Shown: positions 13,101-28,100 of the stretch, piece after piece | How the letters are laid out: each line of letters begins with the position of its first letter | How positions within the stretch are numbered: position 1 is the stretch's first letter | Assembly: GCF_023343835.1 (NCBI RefSeq) | Contig: NC_064444.1 | Span: 9,973,219-10,037,218, forward strand | From: Lagopus muta | Taxonomy: Eukaryota; Chordata; Aves; Galliformes; Phasianidae | DNA: 64,000 nucleotides | Reading direction: 5' to 3' | Translations under genes and position numbers: made by a program | The notes under the pieces: generated by a model | The model's input: the letters and a program-made list of their open reading frames with translations, nothing else | Told to the model about the DNA's origin: nothing | The model's database searches: none

Positions 13101-16100
13101 AAACACTTATTACCTTTCTTATGATTAGGATGCTGCTTTTAACAAAATCACAAGAAGCCTTCAAGAGCTCCAGCAGAAAGACATTGGAGTAAAACCCGAG
13201 TTTAGGTGAGTGTTAGTTTTTGAGCAGTCACTGAGATCCTGTCTCAAATAGCTTTCTGGCAGGCCAAAAAGTTATCCTTCATAAATAAAAACAGTAAGTT
13301 TTTATTATGCTTCATTCCTTTGAGATAGAAAAATTGTATCATTTTAAGGCAGTTGTTTCATTGAGCTTCTTTATTTTTGGGGTTTTATGCCTCCCATTCC
13401 ATCTACAAGGCACAGAAACGCAAGTGTAGGGTAGAGATAGAAATGCATTAATACCATTCTTCATTTCAGCTCTGGATAAGTTCAGACTTGGATTTTGGGC
13501 GTCCTGCACAGAAGCTCTGGTGTATGTTGACAATTTCTTTCAAATTATTTTGTAGTTTTAATATACCACGTGCGAAGCGAGAACTGAGTCAGCTGAACAA
13601 GTGTACTTCCCCTCAACAGAAGTTACTCTGTCTACGAAAAGTGGTACAAATTATTATGCAGTCTCCTAGCCAAAGAGGTCAGTAAACAGTGACTTAAAAT
13701 AAAGCTCTGAGATTATTTTTTTTTTAACATCTATGCACTGTGGTATATAAACACCTGTTTGAATTAGTCTTGTGCATTAAGCAAGTACATTCAGGTCTGC
13801 AGATATCTAAATAAAATGATTGCAACATGAGCACTTCGCTTTACGATAAGAGTGAGCTGAAGTACTTGATTAACTGTATGTTTTAGCTAGAGCATGTGAC
13901 AAGCTTATGTAATCTAGGACTTTCTCAGGTATGAAAAAAATGTCATCCATTTAAAACACTGAAGGTTGCTGTTGGCTTATTCTTGTCTGTGCTCTGTGAT
14001 AATCTTGAAATCAGAAGTATACAGATGTATCACTGCAAAATGCAGTGTTGGGGGGCAGGGTCAGGCAAACCTTATACTGCATTGATTCTGAGATACAGCC
14101 ACTGTTGATTCTGAGATAGGAAAGTACAGACCTGTTGGTCTGATTCTTATTTTATGTAGCCTGGAAAGGGAAGATGCTACCAGTAGACAAAGCGGTGCAG
14201 TAGAATACTGCTTACTTCACAGCATCACTTTCTTTCTCCTGGATGGCCCTTTGGATATGAAAAAGCATGTCAATGGACAGTGTTCACCTTCTGTTCTGCC
14301 ACTGTTCTGACTTCTCCAGTGAAGAAGGAGGGAATACTAATTAAATATTGCAGCTGTATTTGTTTTTTTTGGCTTCTGGGAGTCTATTTTTAGAGAGAGA
14401 TTGAGAACATACTTTTGAAAGATTGCATTGGTTACTAGTCAATTGGGAGAGCTGACCATTAGTCTTAAAAGGCAGACCTACATTTATAGGCATTTAGTTT
14501 TGGTTTGAGCTGTGAGATTACTAATATCAGATATAAATTCTTTCTTTTAGTTAACATGGAAACCATGTGTGCAGATGATCTACTCTCTGTCTTGCTGTAT
14601 TTACTTGTAAAAACAGAAATCCCAAACTGGTATGTAACTACTTTGGCTGTACAAAGCTCCATCATATTGTATATAATGGTGCAGTGGGGTCAAATGTTTC
14701 TAGTAATAGCCTACCCAAAGTCTAAGAGGGGTAATGTGATACAGAAAACTAGTCAGATAAACAGCAAAGATGTGACAGAATTCAGGACTTACTTGGAATT
14801 CAAGTGTTGTTTGTTTTGATTCCAAATCAGGAAATCTGTTCTCATGGGGGAATCTTCCATGTACTGGATCTGCATGTTTGGTGTGGACTTAGTACTGGTT
14901 CATCCACATTTGCATTGGAACTGCAAAACTTTATGCAGTTTCTAGATGCTTGAGATATGTTATATGGAGAAATGTGATTTGAATGCTTAGTTGCTTGCTA
15001 GCATATGCTCTTATGGTTATTTCATCTGTTGGGAAAGGTATGTATAAACCTTTCAGGTTTATCTGGACAGTAGTGTTGGTATATCCCAAATATCAGATGC
15101 TATTTATTTACTGTGGTACTTACGATGCTTGAAACTTGTGAGACATTATTTCTTACTGCTGTCCTTACCTTGTCCTTCATATTTGTTATATCTAGTTTTT
15201 AACTTTGTATCTCATAATGAAGAACTGAAGTGTTAAGATCCTTCTGCAAAGCTCATAACAGCTATGATAATGCCAGCCTACCAATCTTTCTAGAAGTTTT
15301 TCTTAACTCACATGTAATATCTGCCTGGATTGTCTGAAATGACCTGTGATATTAAAGTATGACATGTTGGTGTCAACTTTAATGATTCATGGTTTTAACT
15401 TTATTTCAGGATGGCCAACTTGAGTTACATCAAGAACTTCAGGCTCTGCAGTTCGGTGAAGGATGAATTGGGATACTGTCTAACCTCAATTGAGGCTGCA
15501 ATAGAATACATACGACAAGGCAACCTCTCTGACAGATCAACAGTAAGCTACTCTTAAAGTCTGTGAAATGTGATTTTGATAAGGTTGCACAACTATGTAC
15601 CTTTATGGTGGTAAATCCAATCAGAAAAAGCAAACAGCTAACAAGTTCATTTTTCACCCTTCGAAGGTTAGGAGGCAGCTGTGCCTGAAGCAGAAGCTAA
15701 AATGTTAGAATGAAGTGCCAGTCCTGTAGCAACACATGCTCACTGTACACTTTAAGGAGTGGGTAAATCTGAAGTAAATGTCTCTTCATTATAACTAGAA
15801 ACAATGACATCCCCCTTTTTTTTTTTTTTTTTCCATGAGCTGAATTTTAAGAAAGTTTTTAATACTTTCTGTCTTCGTTCTGTTGTGGTTGTGAAAGCAA
15901 TGCAGTACATTATAGTAGGCAAAGCTTGAACTTAAGCACATTTTTCTTGAAATTTTAAAAAGCTTAGCTAGCAGAATGAAGATTTACTGGATAATTTTAC
16001 ATTACACTGCAGTTGAAGTTCTTTAGAAATAAAAGTGTTTGAGGTGCACATAACTCCATTACACAAAGTTGATAATTTAGTGGGAGTGCAGGACTGTATC

Positions 16101-19100
16101 ATATTAGATAGTGCTTGAAGGTCAAATTTGTTTCTCAGGATTTCTAACACAGCAGGGACTAGAAGTTTGTGGATCTGTTGCAGCTAGACCTTCTGTCAAT
16201 CAGGTCTAATCTCTTTGGGGATCCAGAATGATATTGATGTGACTTTAGAAACTTTTGTGCTCTGAAAACTTTCTAGCTTATTAAAGATATTCAATCTTGA
16301 ATCTTCTGCTCAAAAGAAAATAAGTCTACTATTGCAAAATGTTTTTTTTCATGCTCTGTTATAGAAATCAAAAGTAGCTAACTCAGAACTGGAATGAATT
16401 TGATGTGTCTCAGTCTGTCCAACTGCAGAATACTGGAGTGTAATTGCAGGAGCCAGACTAGTGGTTCAGTGTGCAGGGCTTGGAATGGGACAACCTGGGG
16501 CACAATCTTAAACACTTAACTATCATTTTAGTCAGTTTGCTATTTGTGGCTTTGTTTTTTGCTATTCTCTCCATGAATTTGTCATGCATGTGTTGATTTT
16601 GTACACAAAAAAAACACTCTTCCTTTTTATGTGTAAAGAAATTATGGTACTACATGTTTGCAGTGTTGTTTCAAATTGTTAAGAAAAAAAAGAATAAAAA
16701 TGTTAGTTTAAAAGGAAAACAACTTGCCAGTCAATTTTGCTTCCTGCAGTCACTTGGCCAACATTAATAATTAATACAAAAATAGCAGTGCTAATGGTCT
16801 AGAAGGAGAACTGGAGCCAAAGTGGAATTATCTTGCACAAAAATATCAGCAAGTTGAAGAAAATAAAAACTGTTTCTGATTAAGTGCCTGCTTCTATCTC
16901 TTCTTACACAGCTAAGGCTAGCTTTCCTTTTTTATGAACTGGAATTGCCCTTAGTGATTATAACTTCCTGGTAAGTGTCACTGCCAGTAAGATATGGTAC
17001 TTATTTATCTGGGAGCTTGTCTTGAAAGATGAACTACATCTCAGTCTGTATGGGGGCAATCCTATGCTACTTAAGTGTCTGCACCAGTATACAGTGTTCA
17101 GAAGAGCAAGCTTTCTTCCATATCTCAGCTGGATCATCTCCAGACTTGAACTTCAAGTTCCCTGCTTTCTGCCTTTTCTCTTGTGTGTATGAGCAAGCAA
17201 CAGGAATTCTCCACACCTCCTATCACAGCAGTCAGCATACTAGATGAGGGGGGTGAACAGGAGTCTTGAAGACAAGGAAATGAGTCACCCCATGGTCTCT
17301 AGCACAGTTTAAAAGGAAAGACCATCATCCCTACTGCAGGTAGAAAGGAAAGATGATACACCTAGTTTCTGCTTCTTTGTTGTAGCAGATAGCCCCACCA
17401 TGGGAACTGAAAAAGAAAGTAAGGAGATGGATGAACATAAAAGAAACTTCTGATGGAATTGTTCTCTTCAGAAACCTAGCAGTTTAGGTATTTCCTTTAT
17501 CTGTGTTAAAGGAGATCTGCTTTCTGCTTAAAAGCAGCAGTTGTCAGATTGATGTCCCATGGCTTCTATTTCCAGATTGTGCTTGAAGGGTTTCAGGCTC
17601 TGAGCAAGAACATTGCTGTGCCCTGGGCCTTCATTACAGCTCCTCATGTGGCTATGTTTAATTTTATAGTTGGCTTCAGATGGCGTTTCTGATGGCTGAC
17701 TAATGCTCTTGTCCAATCCCTAATGATACCAACTACAGAAGGAGAACTCCACAGGGAGCTAATGTACCCTGTGGGATAATGGTATATCATCTTCATGTCA
17801 GTAAGAAAATTGCACTTAAGAAAAACTTACCCAGTTCTTTGCTAAAGATCATGCAAGTCTTGGAGAGACACTTTCAGTGTGGGTCAAAAGGAGGACAGAA
17901 ACATGCAACTGATAGTGTGAAGGACTACATTTTGTTTTCTGGTGCTGGTCAAACTTGTTTAATGGGATTCTAGTCTAATAAGTGTTGGACCCTTGTTAAA
18001 TTCCTGTGTACAGCTACTACATAGTAAGACCCAATTTAGAGAGTTGAAGGTGGATATGAAACAGGGACTTTCTTGAAGCTGTGCACAAGAAAATAGGTAG
18101 AATTTAGACTCTTGCATGGAAGGAGCTGTAGATGGCCCTGAAGTTGGAACTGAAGAAGTGCATATAGGAGGGCAGGTAGGGAAGTTTCTAACACAAGCTG
18201 AGGTAAATAAGGTTCAGGGAGTGGGGTGAAGAGGGAGAGAGAGTTTTCACAAGCTGTAAATGGTTATTGGTGGAATTATTCTGGATAGGTTGCTGTATAG
18301 AGCAACCTCTTTGGGTGCGTGCATCTCTTTGTATAAAGAATCGCATCAGATAAAAACATCATTAATGTTTGGTTGTAGGTTAAATAAAGCTTAGAAACAG
18401 CTGAGCTTAGAGCTCCCACTCTAAGCAAAGCTTTATTTTAATTATTGGAGTGGAAGTTAAGTTGTTACAAGCAATTTTGTCTTTGAAGGACTTATTTTGG
18501 TATTTCAACCAATTCCTGATTCTTATGCTATTGCTTTTTTTCAAGTTCTTATTTATAAATGATATGTAGCTTCATCTGTAATGGACTTCTTCCTTACTCA
18601 TGTAATAAAATGACAGACATATCTCTTCACATAAGGGTTACTGTCTTAAATAACTCCTTGTTTATCTCCATATTTGAAATGCTTTTCATGTAAAACACAC
18701 CATGAAAGGGACAGTATTAAAGCTATGCTAAGTTTAGCTGCTTTTTGAGATTCTCTATAAAATACGAAGCATGCAAGCAGCTAATGAAATTCTTCAGTGA
18801 TTTTAGTATTAAAGCTTTAAAATTTTTCATAGCTAATAAAGATTTTGATCAATTTTTTTTTTAAACGGAATTATTTCTGATCACAGGTAAGAATCTATCC
18901 AAGGCGATCAGTGATCACGTACTTCTATTATTCTGAGAAGATGGACATGGGTATCTTTAGCTGAAGTGCCTAGATTTGAAAAACTGTATGTCTCTAAATT
19001 CAAAACCAATAAAAATAGTTTCACATCAGCCAACAACTTTTTCTTCTTAATAAGGTGAAATCCAAGCTAACAGTTTTTCTTCTGTTATTATAGAAAAAGC

Positions 19101-22100
19101 AAAACAAATGGCATAAATAGCTGAACACAGCATGCCTTCCCAAATAGTTCAGGCTTTAAAAGCTGTCAGTTAAATTAGCTATGGTGTTAGGAAGGCTGAT
19201 CTTATAAACATGCAACCAAATGGCCGTGTAGACATGTTAAGATTGTACTGACTGACTACTGAGTTTACAAAGATACCATGTGTTTTAGGAAGGAGGTTTT
19301 AATACTGTGATGGAGAACAGATCCACATCCAGGTTGCAGCTGCTTGGTTTCTACTGCAGTCTTGGATTATTTATCCATTCTAAAATGGCAACGTTTGAAG
19401 TACTGAAAAAAGTTCTATAGATAACATACTGTGAAATACAGATCTGAACCTTCATCTCTGTAGACTTCTCAGATGTTTCTAACCTTATTGGCTTTAACAA
19501 CAGAGGATTTTTTTAGGCAGCATTGCAAGAGAGGTGTTGATTTTGGGACTTGATGAAATTTCAAGAAAATCTGAATTTTTTACTGGCTGTAACTTGTAAT
19601 TTTTACTTGTAAATGAGTATTTCGGAAATTTATTTACATATTTTGTCTTCAGGAATCTGACAGGCTGTATGACAAGTTGCTTTTAAAACAAAGGATGAAC
19701 TTTTTATCCCAGATGTCTACTACTCCAATAGATTGCTTATTTAAGGTAACTTTATTGGCAGAACTACATATGTACTTATTTCATATCTATATGCTGTCCT
19801 TTGTGTGATTTTCTGAAATGTGACACAGCATTAATTATATTTGTACTGCAAAATGTGTTTTAGTAGCTGATAAAAGTATGTTTGTGTTTTTGTGCTGAAA
19901 TGTTACCAAGTTAATATGACTTTATGAATTCTGGTGCTTAAGAAATATGGACTCAGACAACAATGAAATGCTACTGCTATTGGTATTGATCAGTCCATTT
20001 AAAGCAAGTATGTAATGCTAGTAATTGCTTGTGTCTCACTACCTTTAGTGCTTAAAATTAAAGAGATTGCTGAAATAACTTAAACGTAGTCACCTGATAG
20101 CTACTTTATGTTATGTGCTTATCTCTAACTGTTCTAGAAGAATTTTCCTTGAACAAGGAAACAAAACAGAGCTTCTGATTATATGTGTTTGCTGCTTATG
20201 GCTAGAGACATAGTAATTTTATAGAAACGGTTTTGCACAGAGGAGCTCAATTTTTGTGACTGAGTCTAATTGTTTTAATTTTTTTTAATAGAAAGTGAGG
20301 TAAGCCAAGAACAGATAATTTTTAATGCTGAATGCCCATTAAAGGGTTTTGTTCTGTGACATTGTTCATTTCTGCTTTCTAACGGTTGAGTATGTGTCAT
20401 TCATGATCAGTTTCTTTGTTTTTGTGCTTTGGTAAATTGTTTTTCTTTTTTTCTAAATTTTTGTGAGTATTGCTTTTTACATCAGTTCCTCATCCTATTT
20501 CTTCTCTTGGCTTTTTGTAGCATATTGCTTCAGGTAATCAGGAGGAAGTGGAGCGATTACTAAGTCAAGGTGACAGTGATAAGGACACTGTACAAAAAAT
20601 GTGTCATCCGCTCTGTTACTGTGACAAATGTGAGAAGCTAGTTTCTGGGTAAGCACTTTTTATCTCTGCAAATGCAGGAAAAGCTATGTAAGAAGTGTTG
20701 ATCTAAGATTTACTTTAGGATGTTGGTAGCACTTCAGGATATAATAGAGAGCTTATGTTCATGTAGTTTGAAACAGCAGAAGAAATATTAGGGTACTGAA
20801 TGCCTTGGATCCAGGCAGATTTTGTGATGGAGGCTGTATATCTTTTGGTAAGCGTGATGTGAATTGTTTCTTCTCTTGAGCAAAACTTACACATCATGGA
20901 CAAAAACACTCTCAGAAGACCTAAAAGACTGGATAGACTAGTGCAAGAAGTTAAAGGATAAGGAGTTCCAGCATCAGTTTCTTTCAGCCTTGGCGGTTTC
21001 TCTCTCTTCATCTCCTCATTAACCCTGCTGCACATGTAATTGAGCTGCTTTTAAACCACTGTGTTTTATAGGAAACTGAATGATCCTTCAATTGTCACTG
21101 CATTTTCCCGAGATGACCGGGGATATACGCCACTCCATATAGCTGCTATTTGTGGTGAGTCTCATTGGTTTTCTTTGCTCATGTTTTCACCTTCTTATGT
21201 TCTGCTTTTTCCTGTTAAGATCTTTTCCAGCTTTCACTATACAGTGAATTTAACGTTGAAGTGTTTTTAGCTATGAGAACTGATATCTTGGTCTATGCTG
21301 AAGTTGCTGCGTTTTCTTTTAAGCTCTTTTAAGTTTTTTATGGGCAGGTTATTGTTTGTTTGCCAGCGGTTTACTTTTACCTCCCATGGTTCTTTCTTCA
21401 GTTGTGGAAAAAGATACAATTTCATCAGAAACCAGTCATGTTTTTAAAGAACTTGCAAATTGAGGAATTAATAATTTCTTTCTCCTGTAGCTGGCTATAC
21501 ATGGTAGATTCTGTACCATATTCTGTCTTGTAACATTCACTGTACCATTGATCTTCAATTTTTTAGAAGTTGAATTAATTTTCTTCGTGCTTCCTTTTTT
21601 AACCACCTTCATTCTTTTATTATTATCTTGAGTCCTAACATAGGAAAGGTTTGTGTGACAGCTTTATTTTCTTACTCAGAATACAAAACTTGCTCTTAAC
21701 TGGTGTTTTTTTTTGCAGTCTTGACCACGTGTAACTTACAACAGAAAATACCCAGTAGGAAGTAAATATACAGCATGTAGAAGGATAGCATGCAGAAATG
21801 GAGGTTATCATGTTTGAATGTGAAAAGTAGCAGTGTTCTTTAGGAAACTTTACTTCTCTTTTCTAATGACTGTGTATTTTCCAAGGGCAAACATCATTAG
21901 TGGATTTACTAATAGCCAAAGGAGCCATTGTCAATGCTACAGATTACCACGGTTCAACTCCACTTCACCTTGCCTGTCAGAAGGGATATCAAAACGTTAC
22001 AGTAAGCACTAAAAGGCTTAATTAGAAATAAAAGCAAGTACTTAACCTAAATAATAGATATCTGACTCTTAGTAAGCTGTTCTACTGTTACTGTCATTTA

Positions 22101-25100
22101 GGTCTTCTCAGAAGGTTTTTCTAGACATGTACATGTTGTCAGAATTGAGGATCTTTCAGCATTTTTATTTTTATATTTTATGTTTTTCTTTACTGGGAGG
22201 TTTTCTGCTGTTCATAATAACCAAGTAATTGACAGCTGTGAATGCCTGAGAATTAACCCATTTTATTAATACAAATCTCTGATATGTAGTGTCAGTGGAC
22301 AACCTGTTAACTTTTTGCTCTTGGCTAGGACAAAAGAGCCATTGCAGTCATTGGGATTAATAAAATTTCTTCAAATTGTGTTTAGGATAGACTGCCTATG
22401 TTGTGTATTTGAATTTTGTATATGTGAAATCCTTGAGTTACCATGGCCTAAATAATTCTATGTCTTCACCGCTATAGACCGCTAATGTGCGGAGTAAATG
22501 ATTGTGTGGTATCTGTATTGCAGTGTTGCTGCAGTAAATGATTCATTTTTTCAAGGACAAATCTGAATATGTAACCAGCAGCTTTATTTGTTTCTTGGAT
22601 TAGGGAGAAAAAGAAATACTGTAATGCCAAAAGGGACTGTTAGTATTGGAAGCAGGAGGGACAGACAGTTCTTCATGAAGCGTTTCATCATACTAGAAAC
22701 CTAAAGGAATATACAGAGTAACAATTGTTTCTGTATTAATTTTTAAGTTATTTATATGTCTGCTTTTATTTTTCTTCTAAGCTTCTCTTATTGCACTATA
22801 AGGCAAGTACTGATGTTCAGGACAATAATGGGAATACTCCACTTCATTTAGCCTGCACTTATGGTCATGAGGATGTAAGTAATTGTTTTGTAATAAACTA
22901 AGTGGACATCTAAGTGGAAAGGAATTAAACCATGATACCAGTTTGCACTAGACTTCCATGTTTTAAAAAGAAAATAAATTGGAGGGTAACTGTTTAATGC
23001 TGTAAATTAAGACTTTATTCAGTACTTCATAACAATTTTAATTATACATTCACATTAAATATAATATTGTGCTAATTTAGTTATTAAACAAAGAGTTAAA
23101 ATCAAATAACACTCAAGTATAAGAGCCTGTCTTTTAGGCAATGGGTTATATGGAATGGGAATAAATATATATAGGAATATATAGGAATGAAAACAAGCCA
23201 TTTAGGATTGCACATGTTATATGAATTGGAGACTATACAATAATTTATTAATGGCTTTCCTTTTCTTTCCAGTGCGTTAAAGCATTAGTCTACTATGATG
23301 TGCATTCCTGTAGACTAGATATTGGAAATGAAAAGGGAGATACTCCTCTCCATATAGCTGCTCGTTGGGGTTATCAAGGGATCATAGAAGTGCTTTTGCA
23401 AAATGGGGCAAATCCAAATACTCAAAACCGGATGAAAGAGACTTCGCTACAGTGTGCATTAAATTCCAAGGTACTGTTGTTTATCTTCCAGCCTCATTTC
23501 TCTTCAGTGTAGTTCCACAGAAGTGTGGCTGCTTACCTGTTAAGAAGATTTTGTGCTTTAATACTATTTAAGTTAAAACGTATGTTTGCTTTTGAGGTAA
23601 AATGGTTGTGTTTTAAATCTAGTAGTATGAATGCAATCTCTCTGTAGTACAGAACATAAATTTGTAAACTGGTACTTTTAATCTGCTCAGTTGTGATCTG
23701 TTACTAATATTAGGTTGTCAGCTAATTTATGTTTTGGTTGGTGGAGTTACATTGGTTTTCTTTAATATTTTTATGCAGATTTTGTCACTGATGGAATTAA
23801 ACTATCTAACCTTTGAGCGGGGACAGAGTGCTTCTGAGGTAACAACCAATGGAAATCACGAAACATTTTTTTTTTCTTACATTTAACCTGCTTAATCTGA
23901 TGCAAGTTTTTCTGTTTTTTTGTTTTGTTTTGTTTCTTTTTCCCAACTTGAAGTCACCACTTAGGTCTCCTCAGCACTCAACAGAAACTTTCAGCAGAGG
24001 ATCATCTGTCTCTAGTTTGTCATCAGCATCAATTGATGTAAGGCAAGATGAAGTGAAGAACAGTTATAAAGAGGTAAGACTGAGGTAAAAGCAACGTGAG
24101 TGAACCTAGGAAGAGCAATATTGTGTAGGACTGTTTTAAACTGCTTCTTCAAAAATATCCTTTTTCTTTTCTTTTTTTTTTGCTTCATTTAGGACCTTAA
24201 ATCCATACTTTTGATTTATGCCCTCCCAAGGCTGTCATATAATCACTCCTTCTGATACTTCTGTTTGTATTTCGTTATCTTCCTGTTCCATTTTTTCCAA
24301 TTTGATCTCCACAGTATCTTTGTTTCCGTCCATATCATTTCTGCATTTTAATTCTTTGCATTCCTTCTGCTATAATGTTCTCCTCTTTCCAAACTTTCCT
24401 GTATTCTAAAAATCGTCAGGAAACTTTACATCTAAGTTTGCCAAAAGGACAATATTAATTCACACTTTGGTATCTATTTAGCCTGTGAGAGCCTAGATGT
24501 CAGAGTGTACTTCTCTGTGCACACAGGCTCTGTAAATGAGCTCCAATGTATGTAAAACTTTACCTGATAGACTGAGGATTTGCTTTTCCTTGAGGGAACA
24601 AATTTATCGTTCATGAGAGCTAAGACTGTAGTTCAAACCAGGGGAAAAGATTACAAGCAGCTTACACCTTATATTCTTGGGGTTGATGACCTCTTCCTGT
24701 AATCCAGCTTTAGGTCAGTTCTGTTTGCCAGGTTTCAAATGGGCTCACGGCTGTTATTCTTACTAAGCAAAGAGACAAGGGCCTAATCCTGAGAGTTCCT
24801 CATAAAGGGAATGCCACCGGAAGTAATGGGAAACTGATAAGATCAGTTTTTCAGACTTCAAGGCTTAGATCATGGATTAAGGGAATGCAGTGGGGTCTTT
24901 ATTACTGCTGGTTATGGCATATAGCCTTGAGCGTGTCTCATTTACAACTTAGAAAAGAAAAAGAGCTAGATGTGTAAATTTGGAATGTCATTTGTTGGAA
25001 CTGATAACTCTTAGTACAATTTCTGTTCAGCAGCAGAAAAGCTGAGTATATGAATAAGTTACAGTAGATTTCATCAAGTGGCTTTATTTCTTTTATTTTT

Positions 25101-28100
25101 ACATTTAAAGGAGAGTACTTACCTTCCACAGAGGAATGAGAAAGCAAGCTGGGAAGATGGAGGAATGCATGAAGCAAACATTTTAGCCTGAGTACTCTTA
25201 ATAAATAATCCATAAGCTGCATAATAGATTTATGTATTTCTTCACTGTTAAGGCCTGGGGCAGTTTTTAGAACTCGAAGGAAGTTGTTTTTGGAAAGGAA
25301 TTATCAGAGCTTGTGGGTAACTTGCTATTCCTGTTAGGTATCTTATATGTGATAAGTCTGATCCCTGAAAATCATTAAGAGCTTCTGTGATGACATTATT
25401 CTGTATGATTAGGGAACTGTGCTAGGGAAATTAAGGATGGTACAGATCTTCTTAATATATTTGGTCCATTTTAGATGTGCATGTGCAGAGGATACAGCTT
25501 ACCTGCCTTCACATGTCTGAAAGACAATCGTCTTAAGTTTAGTCGCCTGTTTTTCTCCTGTTAGTTAGACATCTTAGTTAGACATCTTAAATGCTTAATT
25601 CAAGCTCAGCTGTACTCAGGTGTTGTTTGTCTGCATTCTATTTTGCAGGTACCAGGGAGGGAGTTTAGATTTATACAGATGGCTTTTAGACATTGTAAGT
25701 TGGGTAAGAAGAATGCTGTCTTGAGGGCCTAGTGCATGACTTCAAGGAACTTCACCTTATACTAGAACTGTAGTAATGTGGAAGAACAGAATTTAGTAGC
25801 TTTCCTAAAAGGAAATAAAAAGGGATGGAGAGATTTTATCTAGCCTCTTTTGTCTGTACAAGATTTGTCCTGTTCTGATAAAACCCTGAAGGAGATCAGA
25901 CCAGTGAAATATGACTTCCTTTTAGTTTCATTCTTCCATGTTTGCTGTAGCAAATATTGCACTCACAGCCTGCTTGTCTTCCACCCGAGATTCCCTTCCT
26001 ACTTTACATAGCTGCAGAGAATTCTGAAGTATCCTTAAAAGTCACTTGCTGTTCTTGCAGTCTTTCACCGCTCCGCATCCACTGTTAGCACTGTCTCGGC
26101 TGACATTACCATTCTGTTTATCCAAATGTAACATGATTTAAAGTTTCTTAACTTTACTTGTATTTGTAACCTGCCATAAAACAATAATAAAACTCCTTCC
26201 AGAAATGCTATGGAAAGGGGCTGATAGTTCATGCACAAAATGTAGAGTTAATCAGAAACATTTTATGTACGTTCATGCCTTTTAAAAATTAAAAACTTTC
26301 TATCTTGCTAACAGCTTTCTGATAAATATTTCTGTTTCCCAGAATGTAGTAGATCAACTAGATCTAATACTAGTCAACTTAGAATAGGTCAACAATTCCT
26401 TTTTTCCCCACCCTTTCAGGAAAGTGAAGACTACTTAAAGTACTGTAGTGATGAAACATAAGCTCAATGTTACTGATGTGTTAATTGCCATTAGTAACAT
26501 AAGTAAAGCTGTGCACTTTCAAGGAGTGTCAGTTTATTTCTGTTGCATGAATAATAGTGCCTTCCTTGAGTGATACTGTCATATATGCTTTCTAAAAGGA
26601 GTTTTCCTGATAATATGCTTTCTGGAACAGTGAGAGGTGAAAGTATTTTATTGCTATCAGTTATACCCTTTTGTACAGCATGCTGCGCATTTGTTATAAG
26701 TGTGTGGAGATGCAGCTGTAATGAGCAGTCTTTATCATATTTAGATAAAGATTGAAATGCAACTCTAGCTGTTACTCCATGATATATTCAACTTGAGATT
26801 GAACTTAATTGAAACAGCTTTGTTCGTACAGCAGTGTCTTCCGTGATGTTGGCACAGTGCTGGAATAATTTGCTGAAGTTGACAAGAGCCCAGACAGCAG
26901 TAGTTTTCATCAGGGCAGGAGTTTCACTTGCATAAGGTTTTCTTTAGTTTTAAATTCACACCAGTAATGTATGGTCAACTGCTGCTGAAGCAGTGTAGTA
27001 ATGTGTAGCAGCTTATATGGCTTTCCCTATATGTGGACAACTTGTGTTCTATTTAGGTAACTACTATTTATCTTTAATTGATCTCCAAATGATTGTGAAT
27101 TCACAGCTTTTGTATTTATTTGTATTTAAAGGAAGGTGTTTTTTTGTTTAAAACTTCATTAGCAAATATAAAATGGCCAGCACTAACCCATCTACATTAG
27201 CTTAGGGGTTGGTAAGAGAGACGGGATCTTCCATTTGCAGCTGAATACTAACAAAGCAAATGAATTTTCTTCATACATAGGTGGAAAAACTCCTAAGAGC
27301 AGTTGCTGATGGAGATCTGGAAATGGTGAGTCCTAAAATGGCTGTTGAATGTTACTGAATTCCAATTTACCTCATTCAAATTGAGGAAGTTATTTGTAAA
27401 TAATAAGTTAAGAATGCTTCACTTAGTATCTTCCTTCAGAAACAAGAAACAATCATGTAGAGCTTGTTTTCTACCAAGAATTTTCACTTGATGTTCTCAA
27501 ATCATTTTACCTACAGTGCTTTGAGGGCTACTATTTTGACATTTTCATGACCGTTCAGTGAAGAAATGAATTTGGTTAGTATAACATAGAGTCAACTAAA
27601 TGGGAGCTGTTGGTTTAATTAAATACACTCCTTTTAATTGCAGGTTTATATTACATTAATGATATTTATTGGGGCACTATTATGATTTTGGAAAAAAAGT
27701 TGTCACACCTGATAGAGCTATTACTGGGTCATCTTCATCAGAATTCTGTTGGTAGCAGTTTTTGAAAAGAACAAGAAATTTTCATGACTTCCAAGAGCTG
27801 AAATTGACCTTGAAAAATGAATCCGTGTGCACAGGAAACCACTGTTATCCCATTAACCCCCTGTACTCAAGCTATGTACATAACAGAGCTTTACACTCCA
27901 GTGTGCTGGAAGAGGTAGAGCAGATAACAAGTAAAATCCAAGGAGTTGGAAGGGAATTTTGCTGCTTGCTTAGTATTAGTGGAATCGTCTTTATTTATCC
28001 CAATATTCCTGATATACAAGGTTGCTATTTGTGCTTAATTTTTATGGTTTTTCTTGCTCTTGCTGCTCCCTAGGTTCATAGTGTGATTTTTGCACATACT

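Larger units (their letters stand above)
23779..27325 (+). other. ANKRD27: ANKRD27 exons 18-20: Ser-rich linker, VAMP7-binding region
   Basis: Exons 18-20 encode residues 610-684. Exon 19 holds a Ser-rich low-complexity stretch ([17 protein letters not shown]) between the ankyrin blocks; exon 20 is only 45 nt and encodes [15 protein letters not shown]. In mammals about residues 640-707 bind the SNARE VAMP7, which spans the end of this linker and exon 21. The exon 19 acceptor (TTGAAG, ending 23953) is poor; a nearby AG at 23964 would shift the frame and does not fit the family alignment. Confidence 0.88.

Noticed and set aside
27940-27965. GGAGTTGGAAGGGAA resembling a reverse CR1 end
   Set aside because: The flanks lack the expected repeated CATAGAAT terminal motif and no other CR1 sequence adjoins.
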